Shown piece by piece: positions 9,263 to 18,487 of a DNA stretch of 64,000 nucleotides. The stretch is from an uncultured Muribaculaceae bacterium (GTDB lineage: Bacteria > Bacteroidota > Bacteroidia > Bacteroidales > Muribaculaceae). The position numbers and the translations under genes were made by a program. Below the pieces are notes generated by a model, which worked only from the letters and a program-made list of their open reading frames with translations, was not told where the DNA came from and made no database searches. The stretch covers positions 1-64,000 of the forward strand of contig CAJUCW010000016.1 in assembly GCA_910585275.1 (NCBI GenBank), read 5' to 3'. Within the stretch, counting starts at the first letter, position 1. Each line of letters begins with the position of its first letter.

Positions 9263-10573
9263 ATGAAAGTTCCATCGATACAGGCTTCCACCGCCGTCCC
9301 GACTTCCGCTCCTCTCCCGCGTGAAGAGAAAACGCAGCCCAAGATTTTCAAAATCAAGAGTCTGCATTTCCTGTTGCTCTCGCTGCTCATGCTCCTGATG
9401 GCATTACCCGCCAAAGCATTTTCCCCTCAGCTTGACGGCACCATGATGCCTTACGACTTCGCGCTCACCGACTCCACCGTGCCGTGGGGAAGCGACCTTA
9501 AACCTGTGTTCATAAACTATGTGGCGCGCCACGGCGCCCGTTTCCTCTCGTCGGAAAAGAAAATCGACGACCTGCGCAAGGACCTGCTGAAAGCAAAATC
9601 GAGGGGCACCCTCACCTCGAAGGGGGAGCGTTTCCTCGCGCTTATCAACAAGGTTGACTCCGTCACCGCCGGCAACTGGGGCGCGCTCAACGCCACGGGC
9701 ATTATGGAGGAGCAGCGTCTCGGCAAGGAAATGGCCGCCACATGTCCGCAGCTCCTTGAAGAAGGACGCATAGAGGCCATCGCCACATACGTGCCGCGTG
9801 TGGTGATGACCATGTATGAGCTATGTCATGAACTTGCACGCTATTCCTCACATCTGGAAATATATACTTCGGAAGGAAGACAGTTCAGCCCGATGCTTCG
9901 ATATTTCACCACCGACAAGGCGTATGTGGAATATATCGACAACGGTCCCTGGCACTTCGCCTTCGACAATTTCATGCGCAACACCCTACCCGACCGCCCT
10001 GCCGTAGCCCTTATAAACGGAGTGACCGATTCAAGGAAACTACAGAAAATGTCGCTCGACGCTTACGGGGTGCTACAGTCGCTACGTGCCGCCGGAATAA
10101 AAGCCGACCCCTCCGAATGGTTCACGGCGGAGGAATACCTCCAATGCTGGGAAGTGGCCAACCTGAAGCATTACTATCAGCGTTCAGCGAGCGCTTTCTC
10201 AAGTCTGCCCGCCACTTGCGCCATCCCGCTGCTTGAAGACATAATCGTGAAAACAGAGACAGCCCTGAAAGCTACCGACAATCTGAAAGCGTTCCTGCGT
10301 TTCGGACATGCCGAAACCGTCATACCTCTCTTCACACTCATGAGGCTCCCCGGCTGCTACGAACCCCTCTGCAACCCCGACGACGTAAGCAAGAAATGGA
10401 AAGACTACGAAGTGTCGCCCCTGGGTGCCAACCTCATGATTGTAATCCTTAAAGACAATAGCGGGAAAGCGTTCGCCGCCATGCGTCTCAACGGCCGCTG
10501 GGTGGAAACCGACGGCTCGAAGGTGACCGAATGGGAGAAACTGAAAACAATATGGCAAAGCTATATGAATTAG
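9263..10573 (+). CDS. MINPP-like histidine phosphatase (probable phytase)
   Basis: A branch-2 histidine phosphatase of 436 residues. The catalytic ARHGARFLSS motif (RHGxR at about residue 88) supplies the phosphorylated His. The distal motif is RFGHAETVIPL near residue 348: HAE rather than the HD of classical phytases, which is the hallmark of multiple inositol polyphosphate phosphatases (MINPP), including characterised Bacteroides enzymes. An internal hydrophobic stretch (LHFLLLSLLMLLMALPAKA) acts as signal peptide behind an unusually long polar N-terminus, so a later start is possible. Likely periplasmic or outer-membrane, releasing phosphate from dietary inositol phosphates. Confidence 0.85.
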   Translation: MKVPSIQASTAVPTSAPLPREEKTQPKIFKIKSLHFLLLSLLMLLMALPAKAFSPQLDGTMMPYDFALTDSTVPWGSDLKPVFINYVARHGARFLSSEKKIDDLRKDLLKAKSRGTLTSKGERFLALINKVDSVTAGNWGALNATGIMEEQRLGKEMAATCPQLLEEGRIEAIATYVPRVVMTMYELCHELARYSSHLEIYTSEGRQFSPMLRYFTTDKAYVEYIDNGPWHFAFDNFMRNTLPDRPAVALINGVTDSRKLQKMSLDAYGVLQSLRAAGIKADPSEWFTAEEYLQCWEVANLKHYYQRSASAFSSLPATCAIPLLEDIIVKTETALKATDNLKAFLRFGHAETVIPLFTLMRLPGCYEPLCNPDDVSKKWKDYEVSPLGANLMIVILKDNSGKAFAAMRLNGRWVETDGSKVTEWEKLKTIWQSYMN

Positions 10574-10610
10574 CAATTCTGTAATTAGCAATTAGTAATT
10601 GCAGTTAGTC

Positions 10611-10637
10611 CTTAAAGTCCTTAAAGTCCTTAAAGAC
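10611..10637 (+). repeat. 9-bp tandem repeat (CTTAAAGTC)3
   Basis: Three copies of CTTAAAGTC, the last with one change, 30 bases ahead of the next gene. It is preceded by alternating TTAGCAATT-like short repeats (10570-10602). No promoter of the local type is evident here. Confidence 0.85.
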
Positions 10638-10666
10638 TCTAAAAACAAAAAACAAAAAAACCGACT

Positions 10667-11092
10667 ATGGAAAATACAAACAACACTGACGCCTTGCTCG
10701 ACAAGGCGAAACGCGACCTCGTCGCCGACATGGAAAGCCGTGGCATAGGCGCCATCCTTTGGAACAACGCCACCGCCGGATTCCCCTACATCCCCGAAGT
10801 GTTCCACCGGTCTCATAAGGACAAGGACGAAAACCAGGTGACGCACATAATGGGAATGTATAACTTCGAAGGGACTCTTTACCTTATAGAAGAAGACCGC
10901 ACGAAAATCAAATTCGACGACTTCTGGAACCACGACACCGAAGCGCCCCCCACGGTAGTGACCCTTTCGGAAGACGTAGCGGTCAAAGAGTTTGGCGACC
11001 CGAAACTTACCAAAGGATTCACCACCCTCGCCACACTTGAGGAATGGACGGCAGTTGCCGATTGCTATTTCCAGGCACTTAACCAAGACTGA
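10667..11092 (+). CDS. Conserved-looking cytosolic protein, function unknown
   Basis: A 141-residue acidic protein without signal peptide or membrane segment. It begins with an Asn/Thr-rich leader, then a helical segment (ALLDKAKRDLVADMESRG) and a mixed region with several aromatic residues (TAGFPYIPEVF, MGMYNFEGTLYLIEEDRT, FDDFWNHDTEAPP). The codon use matches the neighbouring core genes and the A-rich leader gives a plausible ribosome site, so I regard it as real. I cannot assign a family. A perfect 18-bp hairpin terminates it at 11127-11166. Confidence 0.7.
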   Translation: MENTNNTDALLDKAKRDLVADMESRGIGAILWNNATAGFPYIPEVFHRSHKDKDENQVTHIMGMYNFEGTLYLIEEDRTKIKFDDFWNHDTEAPPTVVTLSEDVAVKEFGDPKLTKGFTTLATLEEWTAVADCYFQALNQD

Positions 11093-11126
11093 GCATCTTA
11101 TGTCAAAGCCTTAATTTGGCACAACA

Positions 11127-11166
11127 AAGGTTGCAGCACGGCTGAAATCAGCCGTGCTGCAACCTT
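11127..11166. terminator. Strong bidirectional hairpin terminator
   Basis: A perfect 18-bp stem (left arm AAGGTTGCAGCACGGCTG) with loop AAAT, followed by TTTTC. It lies 34 bases after the stop at 11092 and marks the end of the nadB-to-10667 plus-strand block. Confidence 0.85.
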
Positions 11167-11470
11167 TTCATAATTAAAAAAACTCCTGCATTCTTACTCC
11201 CGTATGGGGGCACATTTTCGAAATACCAAATTAAATATCTGATTTTCAAACACAACTCCACCACGACATTCCCACATAATCAAATCATGGCGCGTAATCC
11301 ACCGGCAACCGTCTCATCACGCTACAATAACCTTCATAATGCCATCATTTATTATAATGATTGAACCAGGCTCCCCGGTTTTTAATTTCAAAAATGCCAT
11401 ATTTGTGCATTTTAACATTTCAAACGTTTGATTTTAACATTATGAATAAGCTTTAAACGAAATTTATCAC

Positions 11471-11785
11471 TAATTTTGCACATAGACTCCCGTAGATGCA
11501 AGCTGCGTGGGTCGGCCGAAATTCAGGTATATTCTAAAGTACCTACAAATACAAGTTGATAACTGCTTATTTAAAAGCGATTAAATCATCAGATAGTTGT
11601 GAAACTACCGACTAAATTGCTTTTTCCGAAACAGTGTCCTTAATCTTGTGAAGGATACGGGGACCGTTCGTATCCGCCTTTTGCAAGCAAGGCGATACGG
11701 ATACGTTTCACAGAATTTATACTTGAATTTTGGTTATGGAGGGAGACGTTTTTGTGAAAAAGCGCCTCCCTTTCCTTCTCCAACC
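11471..11785 (+). ncRNA. Candidate structured non-coding RNA
   Basis: A -7-like TAATTTTG at 11471-11478 precedes about 290 bases with no plausible reading frame but many pairings. These include ACTCCCG with CGTGGGT near the 5' end, AGGTA with TACCT (11525-11543), TGTGAAAC (11598-11605) with GTTTCACA (11705-11712) as a long-range stem, and inside it CGTATCCGCCTT with AAGGCGATACG. GGATACG and CGTATCC can pair alternatively. A terminator-like hairpin at 11741-11770 closes the region. The -33 box is weak. Identity unknown; it could also be a long leader of the receptor gene if the hairpin leaks. Confidence 0.45.
11741..11770 (+). terminator. Hairpin terminator closing the candidate RNA
   Basis: GGGAGACGTTTTT pairs with AAAAAGCGCCTCCC around the loop GTG (one A-C mismatch, one wobble) and is followed by a pyrimidine-rich tail TTTCCTTCTCC. 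Confidence 0.6.
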
Positions 11786-11909
11786 ATATTTACCAAATTA
11801 TATAGGTAGGTGCAGTATTTTACAAAACTGGAATTGAATTCACTTTTTACCCTGAATCCTCCCTCTAATCATCTTTTTCCCTTCCTCTGAGTTTAATTTA
11901 TAAAAATAC

Positions 11910-11940
11910 TTGGTGATTTGAAAATAAGTTTTTACCTTTG
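11910..11940 (+). promoter_or_regulatory. Promoter of the beta-barrel receptor gene
   Basis: TTG at 11910-11912, a 20-base spacer and TACCTTTG at 11933-11940 match the Bacteroidetes consensus. Transcription should begin inside the dyad at 11943-11964. Confidence 0.7.
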
Positions 11941-11942
11941 CA

Positions 11943-11964
11943 GTGTATTAATATACTAATACAC
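11943..11964. promoter_or_regulatory. Operator-like dyad at the transcription start
   Basis: GTGTATTA-ATATAC-TAATACAC is a perfect 8-bp inverted repeat placed two bases after the -7 box, where a bound repressor would block initiation. The form resembles operators of GntR/YtrA-type repressors, but no such regulator gene is nearby. Confidence 0.5.
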
Positions 11965-12010
11965 TATATAAGCAATCTATATAGGTTTTAAACTCTTAAC
12001 CGGTAATATC

Positions 12011-14350
12011 ATGGTAAAAACATCTTCCAACTTCATTTGTTTCAGACATCGTATAATCCATATTCTTGCGGTGTTAGTGGCTTTAGCATGCCCGTTCGAT
12101 TCTATATCACAGTCCCTCGGGACTATCATAGAAGGAAGGATTGTCTCAGACTCGGGCACGCCGGTGGAGGCGGCCGTAATACGTCTCTACAACGCTTCCG
12201 ATTCCACCTTTGTAACAGGAACCGTATCCGACGGGAAAGGTGCGTTCACATTAAAGACAATCCCGCACACAAGCCTCTATATCAAGGTCTCCCACATGGA
12301 GTTCGACCCGGCGGATGTAACCCTGTCAAAGGATTTGACAGCGCAAGGCCCCCTCTCCATAACCCTACGGCAAAAAAGACATGAACTCGAAGAACTGACC
12401 GTCGTGGCCAACCGGGTGGTAAAAAGGAAAGACGGCATGAACATCACCCCGCGGAAACGTGACCTCGATTTCGCCTCTTCAGGATACGATGCACTATACA
12501 ACATCATGATTCCCGGAATCAACGTTGACAGGATGAACAGCAAGGTCACACGTCTCGGTTCCGAGGTAGCCGTATATATCGACGGGCGCAAGGCCGACTC
12601 TTCCGATGTGGAAAGCCTGCCTCCCGGTTCAATCAAGAAAATAGAATATATCGACGTGCCGAGCGGAAAATATATACGCGATGACGCCGTAATAAACATC
12701 ATAACGAACAGAAACGACGGTACATACCTCTCTGCGGATGCATTGCAGAACATATTTTATCAAAAAGGACAATATTCCGTCAAGGCGCAGCAGACGTACG
12801 GACCGACCACATACGCCGTTTCGGCATCGGCGGAACAGGCGGACTATTCAAACGGCAAAGGTGGCATTTCGGAACTATATGATTTCGGGAATCACTCTTT
12901 CATGCGCGAAGGGACGGTGGTGAAGTCGCCGACGAAATACGACAGCGAGTTCTTTCGGTTCCTGGTAAAAGACAGGCGCGACAACAGGAATCTGTCGGCA
13001 GCGCTTACCTTCCGCCGCAAACACACCCCGGCCAGTCTTTTCAGCGACCGCATTCATTACGACCGTGGAAGCGATATCCCGGAAGGCATCAGCAATACCA
13101 CGACAGACTACAATTCCCTCATGCCGTCGATCGACCTCTCGGGCGAATTCAAACTGCCGCACAACTCCACACTATCCATCAATGCCAACGGCAGCTACTC
13201 GCGCAACAAATATAATTCCTCGTTCGAAGAAAACAATTTTTCAAGCATTTCAAACGTCAAGGAAGACTATTGGACAGGATTCTTGAACGCTAACTACGGA
13301 AGGATGCTCGGGAAAGGCTCAGCGAGCATTGACATCGTCGAAAACTATCAGAAAAGCGACGCCGTTTATAAAGGCACATACCCGTCGGTACAGGACCTCT
13401 ACACCAACGAACTCATCGCCAACGCCGGCTACATGCTCCCCGTAGGCACCAAACTGCTCCTTAACGCACGAGCCGGAGTCTCATGGATAAAATACGCCCT
13501 CAAAGGGGAGGCGTGTACTTCAAGGCTGGTGCCTCGCGGCAACCTGATGTTGCGTTTTTCCCCTGCCCTGAAGCATGCATTTACCCTTAACTTCAACGCC
13601 GGAAATTCCTACCCCACGCCGCAGACGCTCAACAGCGCGGACCAGGTGGTCAACGAATTCCTCATAAAACAGGGCGACCCTTCCTACACCCCCTCGCTGA
13701 TACTTAATTCCTCGTTGATGTATAATTTTTTCAGCCGGAGGTTCAACATGCAGTTCATGTATATCAACAACATGTTCACACACATGCTCCTCCCATTTTA
13801 CTATCCCGAAGACGGCAAAATGATTTCCACTTTCTACAATGGGGCCACTTTACATCAGAACCTGGGAGTATTCTTCGGCACCCTCGACCTCGGGCGGGGC
13901 GTGACGGTGAAAGCAGAACTGGCGGTAATCGACAACCGTTTTTCCCGGTTCCTGGCCGATTCGCACCACACCACATTCAAGGCCGTCATCGATGCTTCCT
14001 ACTCATGGAAAAACCTGATGGTCTCGGCAGGTTTCAAGGCGAAGGAGAAGGAACTGACAAACAACGGCATAATGTCGGAATCATTCAATTCATGGAAGTG
14101 CTCGGTGCGTTACAGCCTCACAGATTGGCTTTTCGAGGTGGGCGCCGAGAACCTCTTCACACACGGCAATTTCCTCCACAACTCATTCCGGAGCGACGCT
14201 TACAGTTATACTTCGGACGTATATGACCGCACATCGCAGGCAAACGTATATGCAAGGGTCACTTTCCGATTCAACCGTGGCAAGAAGCAAAAAGTATCAG
14301 GAATGGATGCCGACGGGATTTCTTCAAGTGCAATCCTCAAAGCTAAATGA
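12011..14350 (+). CDS. Outer-membrane beta-barrel receptor with carboxypeptidase-regulatory-like domain
   Basis: A 779-residue outer-membrane protein. A signal peptide (ILAVLVALACPFDSISQS) is followed by a carboxypeptidase-D regulatory-like domain (about residues 40-125: IEGRIVSDSGTPVEAAVIRL ... GAFTLKTIP), a TonB-receptor plug-like segment (GYDALYNIMIPGINVD ... VAVYIDGRKAD ... IKKIEYIDVPSGKY, about 150-230), and a long C-terminal barrel rich in alternating aromatic and polar strands. It matches the OMP_b-brl_3 family rather than SusC. There is no SusD partner, and the ligand is unknown. It has its own promoter with an operator-like dyad, so it is probably conditionally expressed. Confidence 0.85.
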   Translation: MVKTSSNFICFRHRIIHILAVLVALACPFDSISQSLGTIIEGRIVSDSGTPVEAAVIRLYNASDSTFVTGTVSDGKGAFTLKTIPHTSLYIKVSHMEFDPADVTLSKDLTAQGPLSITLRQKRHELEELTVVANRVVKRKDGMNITPRKRDLDFASSGYDALYNIMIPGINVDRMNSKVTRLGSEVAVYIDGRKADSSDVESLPPGSIKKIEYIDVPSGKYIRDDAVINIITNRNDGTYLSADALQNIFYQKGQYSVKAQQTYGPTTYAVSASAEQADYSNGKGGISELYDFGNHSFMREGTVVKSPTKYDSEFFRFLVKDRRDNRNLSAALTFRRKHTPASLFSDRIHYDRGSDIPEGISNTTTDYNSLMPSIDLSGEFKLPHNSTLSINANGSYSRNKYNSSFEENNFSSISNVKEDYWTGFLNANYGRMLGKGSASIDIVENYQKSDAVYKGTYPSVQDLYTNELIANAGYMLPVGTKLLLNARAGVSWIKYALKGEACTSRLVPRGNLMLRFSPALKHAFTLNFNAGNSYPTPQTLNSADQVVNEFLIKQGDPSYTPSLILNSSLMYNFFSRRFNMQFMYINNMFTHMLLPFYYPEDGKMISTFYNGATLHQNLGVFFGTLDLGRGVTVKAELAVIDNRFSRFLADSHHTTFKAVIDASYSWKNLMVSAGFKAKEKELTNNGIMSESFNSWKCSVRYSLTDWLFEVGAENLFTHGNFLHNSFRSDAYSYTSDVYDRTSQANVYARVTFRFNRGKKQKVSGMDADGISSSAILKAK

Positions 14351-14546
14351 CAATGAAAAAATCGAACGCCACAGTTATTTGTTTTATCAAGGCATAGGCA
14401 TCTTATAACAGATTATTTTTTTGACACCTACAAATTTATACGTAAAATTATTCTGTAATCCGCAATTATATTGTATAGAAAACACGATTTAAGCATATCT
14501 GGATAAAGTTTATATAATCACATTCGCAGGTTTCAATAAAAAGCAG

Positions 14547-14554
14547 TACTTTTG
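14547..14554 (+). promoter_or_regulatory. -7 element ahead of the RM operon
   Basis: TACTTTTG matches TAnnTTTG and lies 28 bases before the methyltransferase ATG. No convincing TTTG is found at the -33 distance. An A+T-rich spacer precedes it. Confidence 0.4.
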
Positions 14555-14581
14555 TATTCGCTATTTGATTACAAAGATTGA

Positions 14582-15892
14582 ATGATAACAAAACAAAAGA
14601 CCACACAAAGTATCAAGCTCGTTGATTTCCCGGAAGAAATTGACGAAAAGAATGGTATTAGATTCTACGGAGAAACCAGTTGGGAGAACCAACTCGCCGT
14701 GCTTAGCCATTATTTACATAATAATGGTTGCATTGGAAAAGAAGAAAAAAAAAAAGAAGTTATCTTTGCAATTCGTGAGTTCTTGGAACGTAAAAAAGGA
14801 AATAAGAACGATGAAATAACAGATGAACATGTAGCACACGTTGCAGAGAATTACGTAGAATACAATTTAAATTTATTCTCGGATTTCTTTAAAGTTCCTT
14901 TCCCCGATCCGAAAGAGCCTAAATTCACCTTCATAGATTTGTTTGCCGGTATGGGGGGATTCCGCTTAGCCATGCAGGCACAAGGTGGGAAATGTGTATT
15001 CTCTTCAGAATGGAATAAATATGCCCAAAAGACTTATCTGGCAAACTTCGGTGAGATGCCTTTTGGCGACATTACGAAGGAGGTCACAAAAAGCTATATT
15101 CCCAAAGAATTTGACGTACTTTGTGCAGGATTCCCTTGCCAGCCATTTTCCATAGCAGGTGTCTCTAAGAAGAAAAGTCTCGGGCGCGAAACCGGATTCA
15201 AAGACAAGACACAAGGCACTTTGTTTTTTGATGTGGCAGACATAATCGGCAGGCATCGTCCCAAAGCATTTTTTTTAGAAAATGTTAAAAACCTAATGTC
15301 GCATGATAAAGGAAACACATTCAAAATAATCAAAGGCACATTGGAAGAATTGCGTTATTCCCTCCACTACCTCGTTATGGATGGACAAACTTACGTACCA
15401 CAACATCGGGAACGTATCATGATAGTCGGTTTCAACCGCGACCTTTTCCATGGTGAAGAAAATTTTACTTTTCCGGAACAAAAAAAAGCGACACGAAGTA
15501 TTAAAGAAATACTTGTTCCTAATATTGATGAAAAATATACATTAAGTGATAAGCTTTGGGGTTATCTACAGAATTATGCAGAAAAGCATCGGGCAAAAGG
15601 AAATGGCTTTGGATTCGGAATGGCGGATCTCAATGGTATTTCTCGCACACTGAGCGCTCGTTATTATAAAGATGGTTCTGAAATTCTCATCCCGCAAGGC
15701 AATGGTAAAAATCCTCGTAAATTGTCTCCTCGAGAATGTGCCCGATTAATGGGATATCCGGATGATTATCGTCTGAATCAAGTTTCTGATGTGCAAGCTT
15801 ACCGACAATGTGGTAATTCTGTTGTAGTGCCACTCATCACAGCAGTTTCTGAACAATTAATAAAAACTATGCTAACAATACACGATAAATGA
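14582..15892 (+). CDS. DNA (cytosine-5) methyltransferase, EcoRII-type RM system
   Basis: Protects host DNA by methylating C5 of cytosine in the site cut by the next gene. The 436 residues show the m5C motifs in order: FIDLFAGMGGFRLA (I, about 118), SSEWNKYAQKTY (II), DVLCAGFPCQPFSIAG (IV, catalytic Cys near 185), FFLENVKNL (VI), VPQHRERIMIVGF (VIII), then the target-recognition region and RQCGNSVVVP (X). An N-terminal extension of about 110 residues with a helical segment is seen in Dcm/EcoRII-type enzymes. The stop overlaps the next start (ATGA). G+C content is clearly lower than in the flanking core genes, suggesting transfer. Confidence 0.93.
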   Translation: MITKQKTTQSIKLVDFPEEIDEKNGIRFYGETSWENQLAVLSHYLHNNGCIGKEEKKKEVIFAIREFLERKKGNKNDEITDEHVAHVAENYVEYNLNLFSDFFKVPFPDPKEPKFTFIDLFAGMGGFRLAMQAQGGKCVFSSEWNKYAQKTYLANFGEMPFGDITKEVTKSYIPKEFDVLCAGFPCQPFSIAGVSKKKSLGRETGFKDKTQGTLFFDVADIIGRHRPKAFFLENVKNLMSHDKGNTFKIIKGTLEELRYSLHYLVMDGQTYVPQHRERIMIVGFNRDLFHGEENFTFPEQKKATRSIKEILVPNIDEKYTLSDKLWGYLQNYAEKHRAKGNGFGFGMADLNGISRTLSARYYKDGSEILIPQGNGKNPRKLSPRECARLMGYPDDYRLNQVSDVQAYRQCGNSVVVPLITAVSEQLIKTMLTIHDK

Positions 15893-17079
15893 GTGAGTTA
15901 TTGAATAACACAATAGTTAAGGTACAGAATGCAAAATGTGCATTTTGTCGCTTTATTACTGCTAACGACACTGGTAAAAACGGCTCACATCAAGCAGGTT
16001 TCTATATTCCAAAATGTGCAGCCTCATTGCTGTTTGAGACACCGGGGATGAAAGGTGAGAATAAAGATAAGTTCGTGGAAGTAAAATGGCAGGATGATTT
16101 TATTACCAATAGCCGTTTTATATATTACGGACAAGGAACACGCAATGAATATCGAATAACACGCTTTGGAAAGAATTTTCCTTATTTTGAAGAAGAGAAT
16201 GTTGGGGATTTATTAATAATTGCGCAATATAGCCAGACATTCTATTACGGATTTGTCTTACAATCAGACCAAGATATTGACGATTTTTTTGCGTATTTCA
16301 ATCTCTCTCCGGAAATGACCAATCAATTAATTGACGTAACGCAAGCCAATAGCCCAGAAAAACAATTAGAATCGGAAATCCAAAAGCTTATTGACAAATA
16401 TACAGAATTTCCAGAAACTCGCCAAATGGCAAAATTTGCCAGAGAAATATATAACAAAATCCACAATATCACAGATACAATAATATGTAAAACACCCGAT
16501 GAACAGTTGTTAAAATGGATTGATACAGAATATAGGTTATTTCGTAGTTTTGAGGAAAAGGTTTACTCTCCAATTTATAACCGTCCTTTCCCAAATTGCC
16601 AAGAATTAATCAAATTCTCAAACGTCATTCTCAATCGCAGGAAATCCCGTGCAGGGAAATCATTGGAACACCATCTTGCAACTATTTTTACGGCTGCAAG
16701 ATTAGAATACGAAGAACAAGCTATTACAGAAGACAACAAAAAACCGGACTTCCTGTTTCCTAATGGAGAAGCTTATCATAATCTGTTGTTTCCAGCAGAT
16801 AAATTAGTTTTTCTTGGAGCAAAAACAACCTGTAAAGACCGTTGGAGGCAAGTCCTTAATGAAGCAAATCGGATAGATACCAAATATCTCTTCACTTTGC
16901 AACAAGGCATCTCTAAAAATCAACTGCGAGAAATGAAGCATGAACATCTTAAACTCGTAGTTCCAAAGGCTTATGTAACATCTTTTGACAAAGAATTCCA
17001 ACCCGAGATTGAAACGCTGGCTTCTTTCATAGAAATGGTAAGATGTAAACAACTTAACCAACCTTCCTACTTTATATAA
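15889..17079 (+). CDS. EcoRII-type restriction endonuclease
   Basis: A type II nuclease of 396 residues. The N-terminal half (CAFCRFITANDTGKNGSHQAG ... SRFIYYGQGTRNEYRITRFG) corresponds to the EcoRII effector-binding domain. The C-terminal half is the catalytic PD-(D/E)XK-like domain: SRAGKSLEHHLATIF, KPDFLFP near residue 284, LGAKTTCKDRWRQVLNEA near 310, and LFTLQQGISKNQL. EcoRII cuts at CCWGG and needs two sites; the exact site here is an inference from family. Its start overlaps the methyltransferase stop by four bases, so the pair is translationally coupled. Confidence 0.92.
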   Translation: MSELLNNTIVKVQNAKCAFCRFITANDTGKNGSHQAGFYIPKCAASLLFETPGMKGENKDKFVEVKWQDDFITNSRFIYYGQGTRNEYRITRFGKNFPYFEEENVGDLLIIAQYSQTFYYGFVLQSDQDIDDFFAYFNLSPEMTNQLIDVTQANSPEKQLESEIQKLIDKYTEFPETRQMAKFAREIYNKIHNITDTIICKTPDEQLLKWIDTEYRLFRSFEEKVYSPIYNRPFPNCQELIKFSNVILNRRKSRAGKSLEHHLATIFTAARLEYEEQAITEDNKKPDFLFPNGEAYHNLLFPADKLVFLGAKTTCKDRWRQVLNEANRIDTKYLFTLQQGISKNQLREMKHEHLKLVVPKAYVTSFDKEFQPEIETLASFIEMVRCKQLNQPSYFI

Positions 17080-17238
17080 GTTATTTTTTTATAATACATT
17101 GAATATATGGTTGTCTTCTAGGCAATAAAACATGCCAAAGGCAAACCACGGCATTCTAAAATGCTCAACTACTTTGTGGTTTATAACCTATCAACGATTT
17201 ATCAACCGTTAATTTCTTAAAATCAAGAATATTAAAAT

Positions 17239-17763
17239 ATGGGACTATTAGATTTCTTTAAGAAAAAGAAGACCGGTAAGAATACCAGCGAGCTGCGCCA
17301 AACAAAGGAGGCGTATCAAATTATTATACCCGAAGAGAAACTTGTAGGAGCTGATGCTGAAAACGAAGAAGGGCATTTTATCGGGACTTTCAATGTCAAT
17401 GCATTGGATATGGAGCATAAGCCAATTTTCGGTTGGGCTATTGCCCTTTCCATACTTCCTTTGGTGGAAACAGATGAGAATGAAATAAATGAGAATGTAT
17501 TTATAGACATGCAGGATTATTGCGACCACCTGTCGGAGGTCCTTAAATCGAATCCGCAACATCCCAATTCCATTTTTATAGGCCGTGTCACCAAGTGGCC
17601 ACAAATGGATTGTGTCTGGTATGTCAACAATCCTGAATTGGCACATACGGCATTACAGAATATCATAGCTTCCAAAACCAATCGTTTTGCATTCCGCTAC
17701 GAGATTGAGAAAGACATGGAGTGGAAAGCTGCCCATCGTTGGCTCGACCGATTGGTGAAATAA
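17239..17763 (+). CDS. Cytosolic protein of unknown function (possibly DUF695-like)
   Basis: A 174-residue acidic protein with a Lys-rich N-terminus (GLLDFFKKKKTGK) and no membrane segment. The C-terminal part (NRFAFRYEIEKDMEWKAAHRWLDRL) faintly recalls DUF695-type proteins, but I cannot confirm it. It stands alone between the RM pair and a membrane protein in the A+T-rich island, and its role in the island is unknown. Confidence 0.65.
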   Translation: MGLLDFFKKKKTGKNTSELRQTKEAYQIIIPEEKLVGADAENEEGHFIGTFNVNALDMEHKPIFGWAIALSILPLVETDENEINENVFIDMQDYCDHLSEVLKSNPQHPNSIFIGRVTKWPQMDCVWYVNNPELAHTALQNIIASKTNRFAFRYEIEKDMEWKAAHRWLDRLVK

Positions 17764-17939
17764 TTCGGGCATTGACATACCGACAGCAACCAGCACCCCG
17801 CATCAACAGTAGAAATACCTGAGTACTTCTCTCCTGTATCTCCTGTTCACCTGTCTGAAAGAATCGCACGCGAAGTATATCGCGTGAGTTTTATACACAA
17901 TGTGATACAATCGGATTCATAACATTTTTTGCCTACGTC

Positions 17940-18383
17940 ATGTTTAAGCATATTATCAAGCCTATCGCTCTGTTCATAATAGGGAAAGAAGAATTTTTCC
18001 ATAAACGTGAACCGGATTATAAAAATGTGGAGGATACAACGACATGGTCATTAATGTTTGTTCTGACCCTAATGGAACTGCCTCTCATATTTTTAATAGC
18101 CTATCCTTTAGGATTCCTTCATACCGACCTTGCAATAGAATACATACTGCCGTTATTGATGATTTATGTTAATCTCTGGTTTGCAAAAAGAATACTGAGT
18201 AAACCACAGACCAGTCATAAAATGAGTCTCCTTTACTTAAGTTATGCCTCCCTTCCTATGGAACAAAGAAGATATTTCTATTCCTGGAGACATCTCTTTA
18301 TAAAATTATCCCCTATTTTGATAATTACGACAGGAATTTTTATCATAGAGTTATGGCTTACTCCGGCAATCGGTCTCACCTAA
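17940..18383 (+). CDS. Small integral membrane protein, unknown function
   Basis: A 147-residue protein with about three hydrophobic helices: LMFVLTLMELPLIFLIAYPLGFL, YILPLLMIYVNLWFA, and FIKLSPILIITTGIFIIELWL. There is no signal peptide and the N-terminus is basic. A polar segment (SYASLPMEQRRYFYSW) joins the last two helices. No family recognised. It lies in the A+T-rich accessory island. Confidence 0.6.
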   Translation: MFKHIIKPIALFIIGKEEFFHKREPDYKNVEDTTTWSLMFVLTLMELPLIFLIAYPLGFLHTDLAIEYILPLLMIYVNLWFAKRILSKPQTSHKMSLLYLSYASLPMEQRRYFYSWRHLFIKLSPILIITTGIFIIELWLTPAIGLT

Positions 18384-18487
18384 CAACCTAAAGACTATGC
18401 AGATAATAAAAATAATAGTCCAAGCTCCTGTATCTCCTGCCACTCTGTCTTCCATAGATACTAACCTATTATAAATCGGGACCATAT

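Noticed and set aside
11471..11785. tmRNA, RNase P RNA or SRP RNA
   Set aside because: No tRNA-like ends or tag frame, no conserved RNase P core, and no SRP tetraloop motif could be found.
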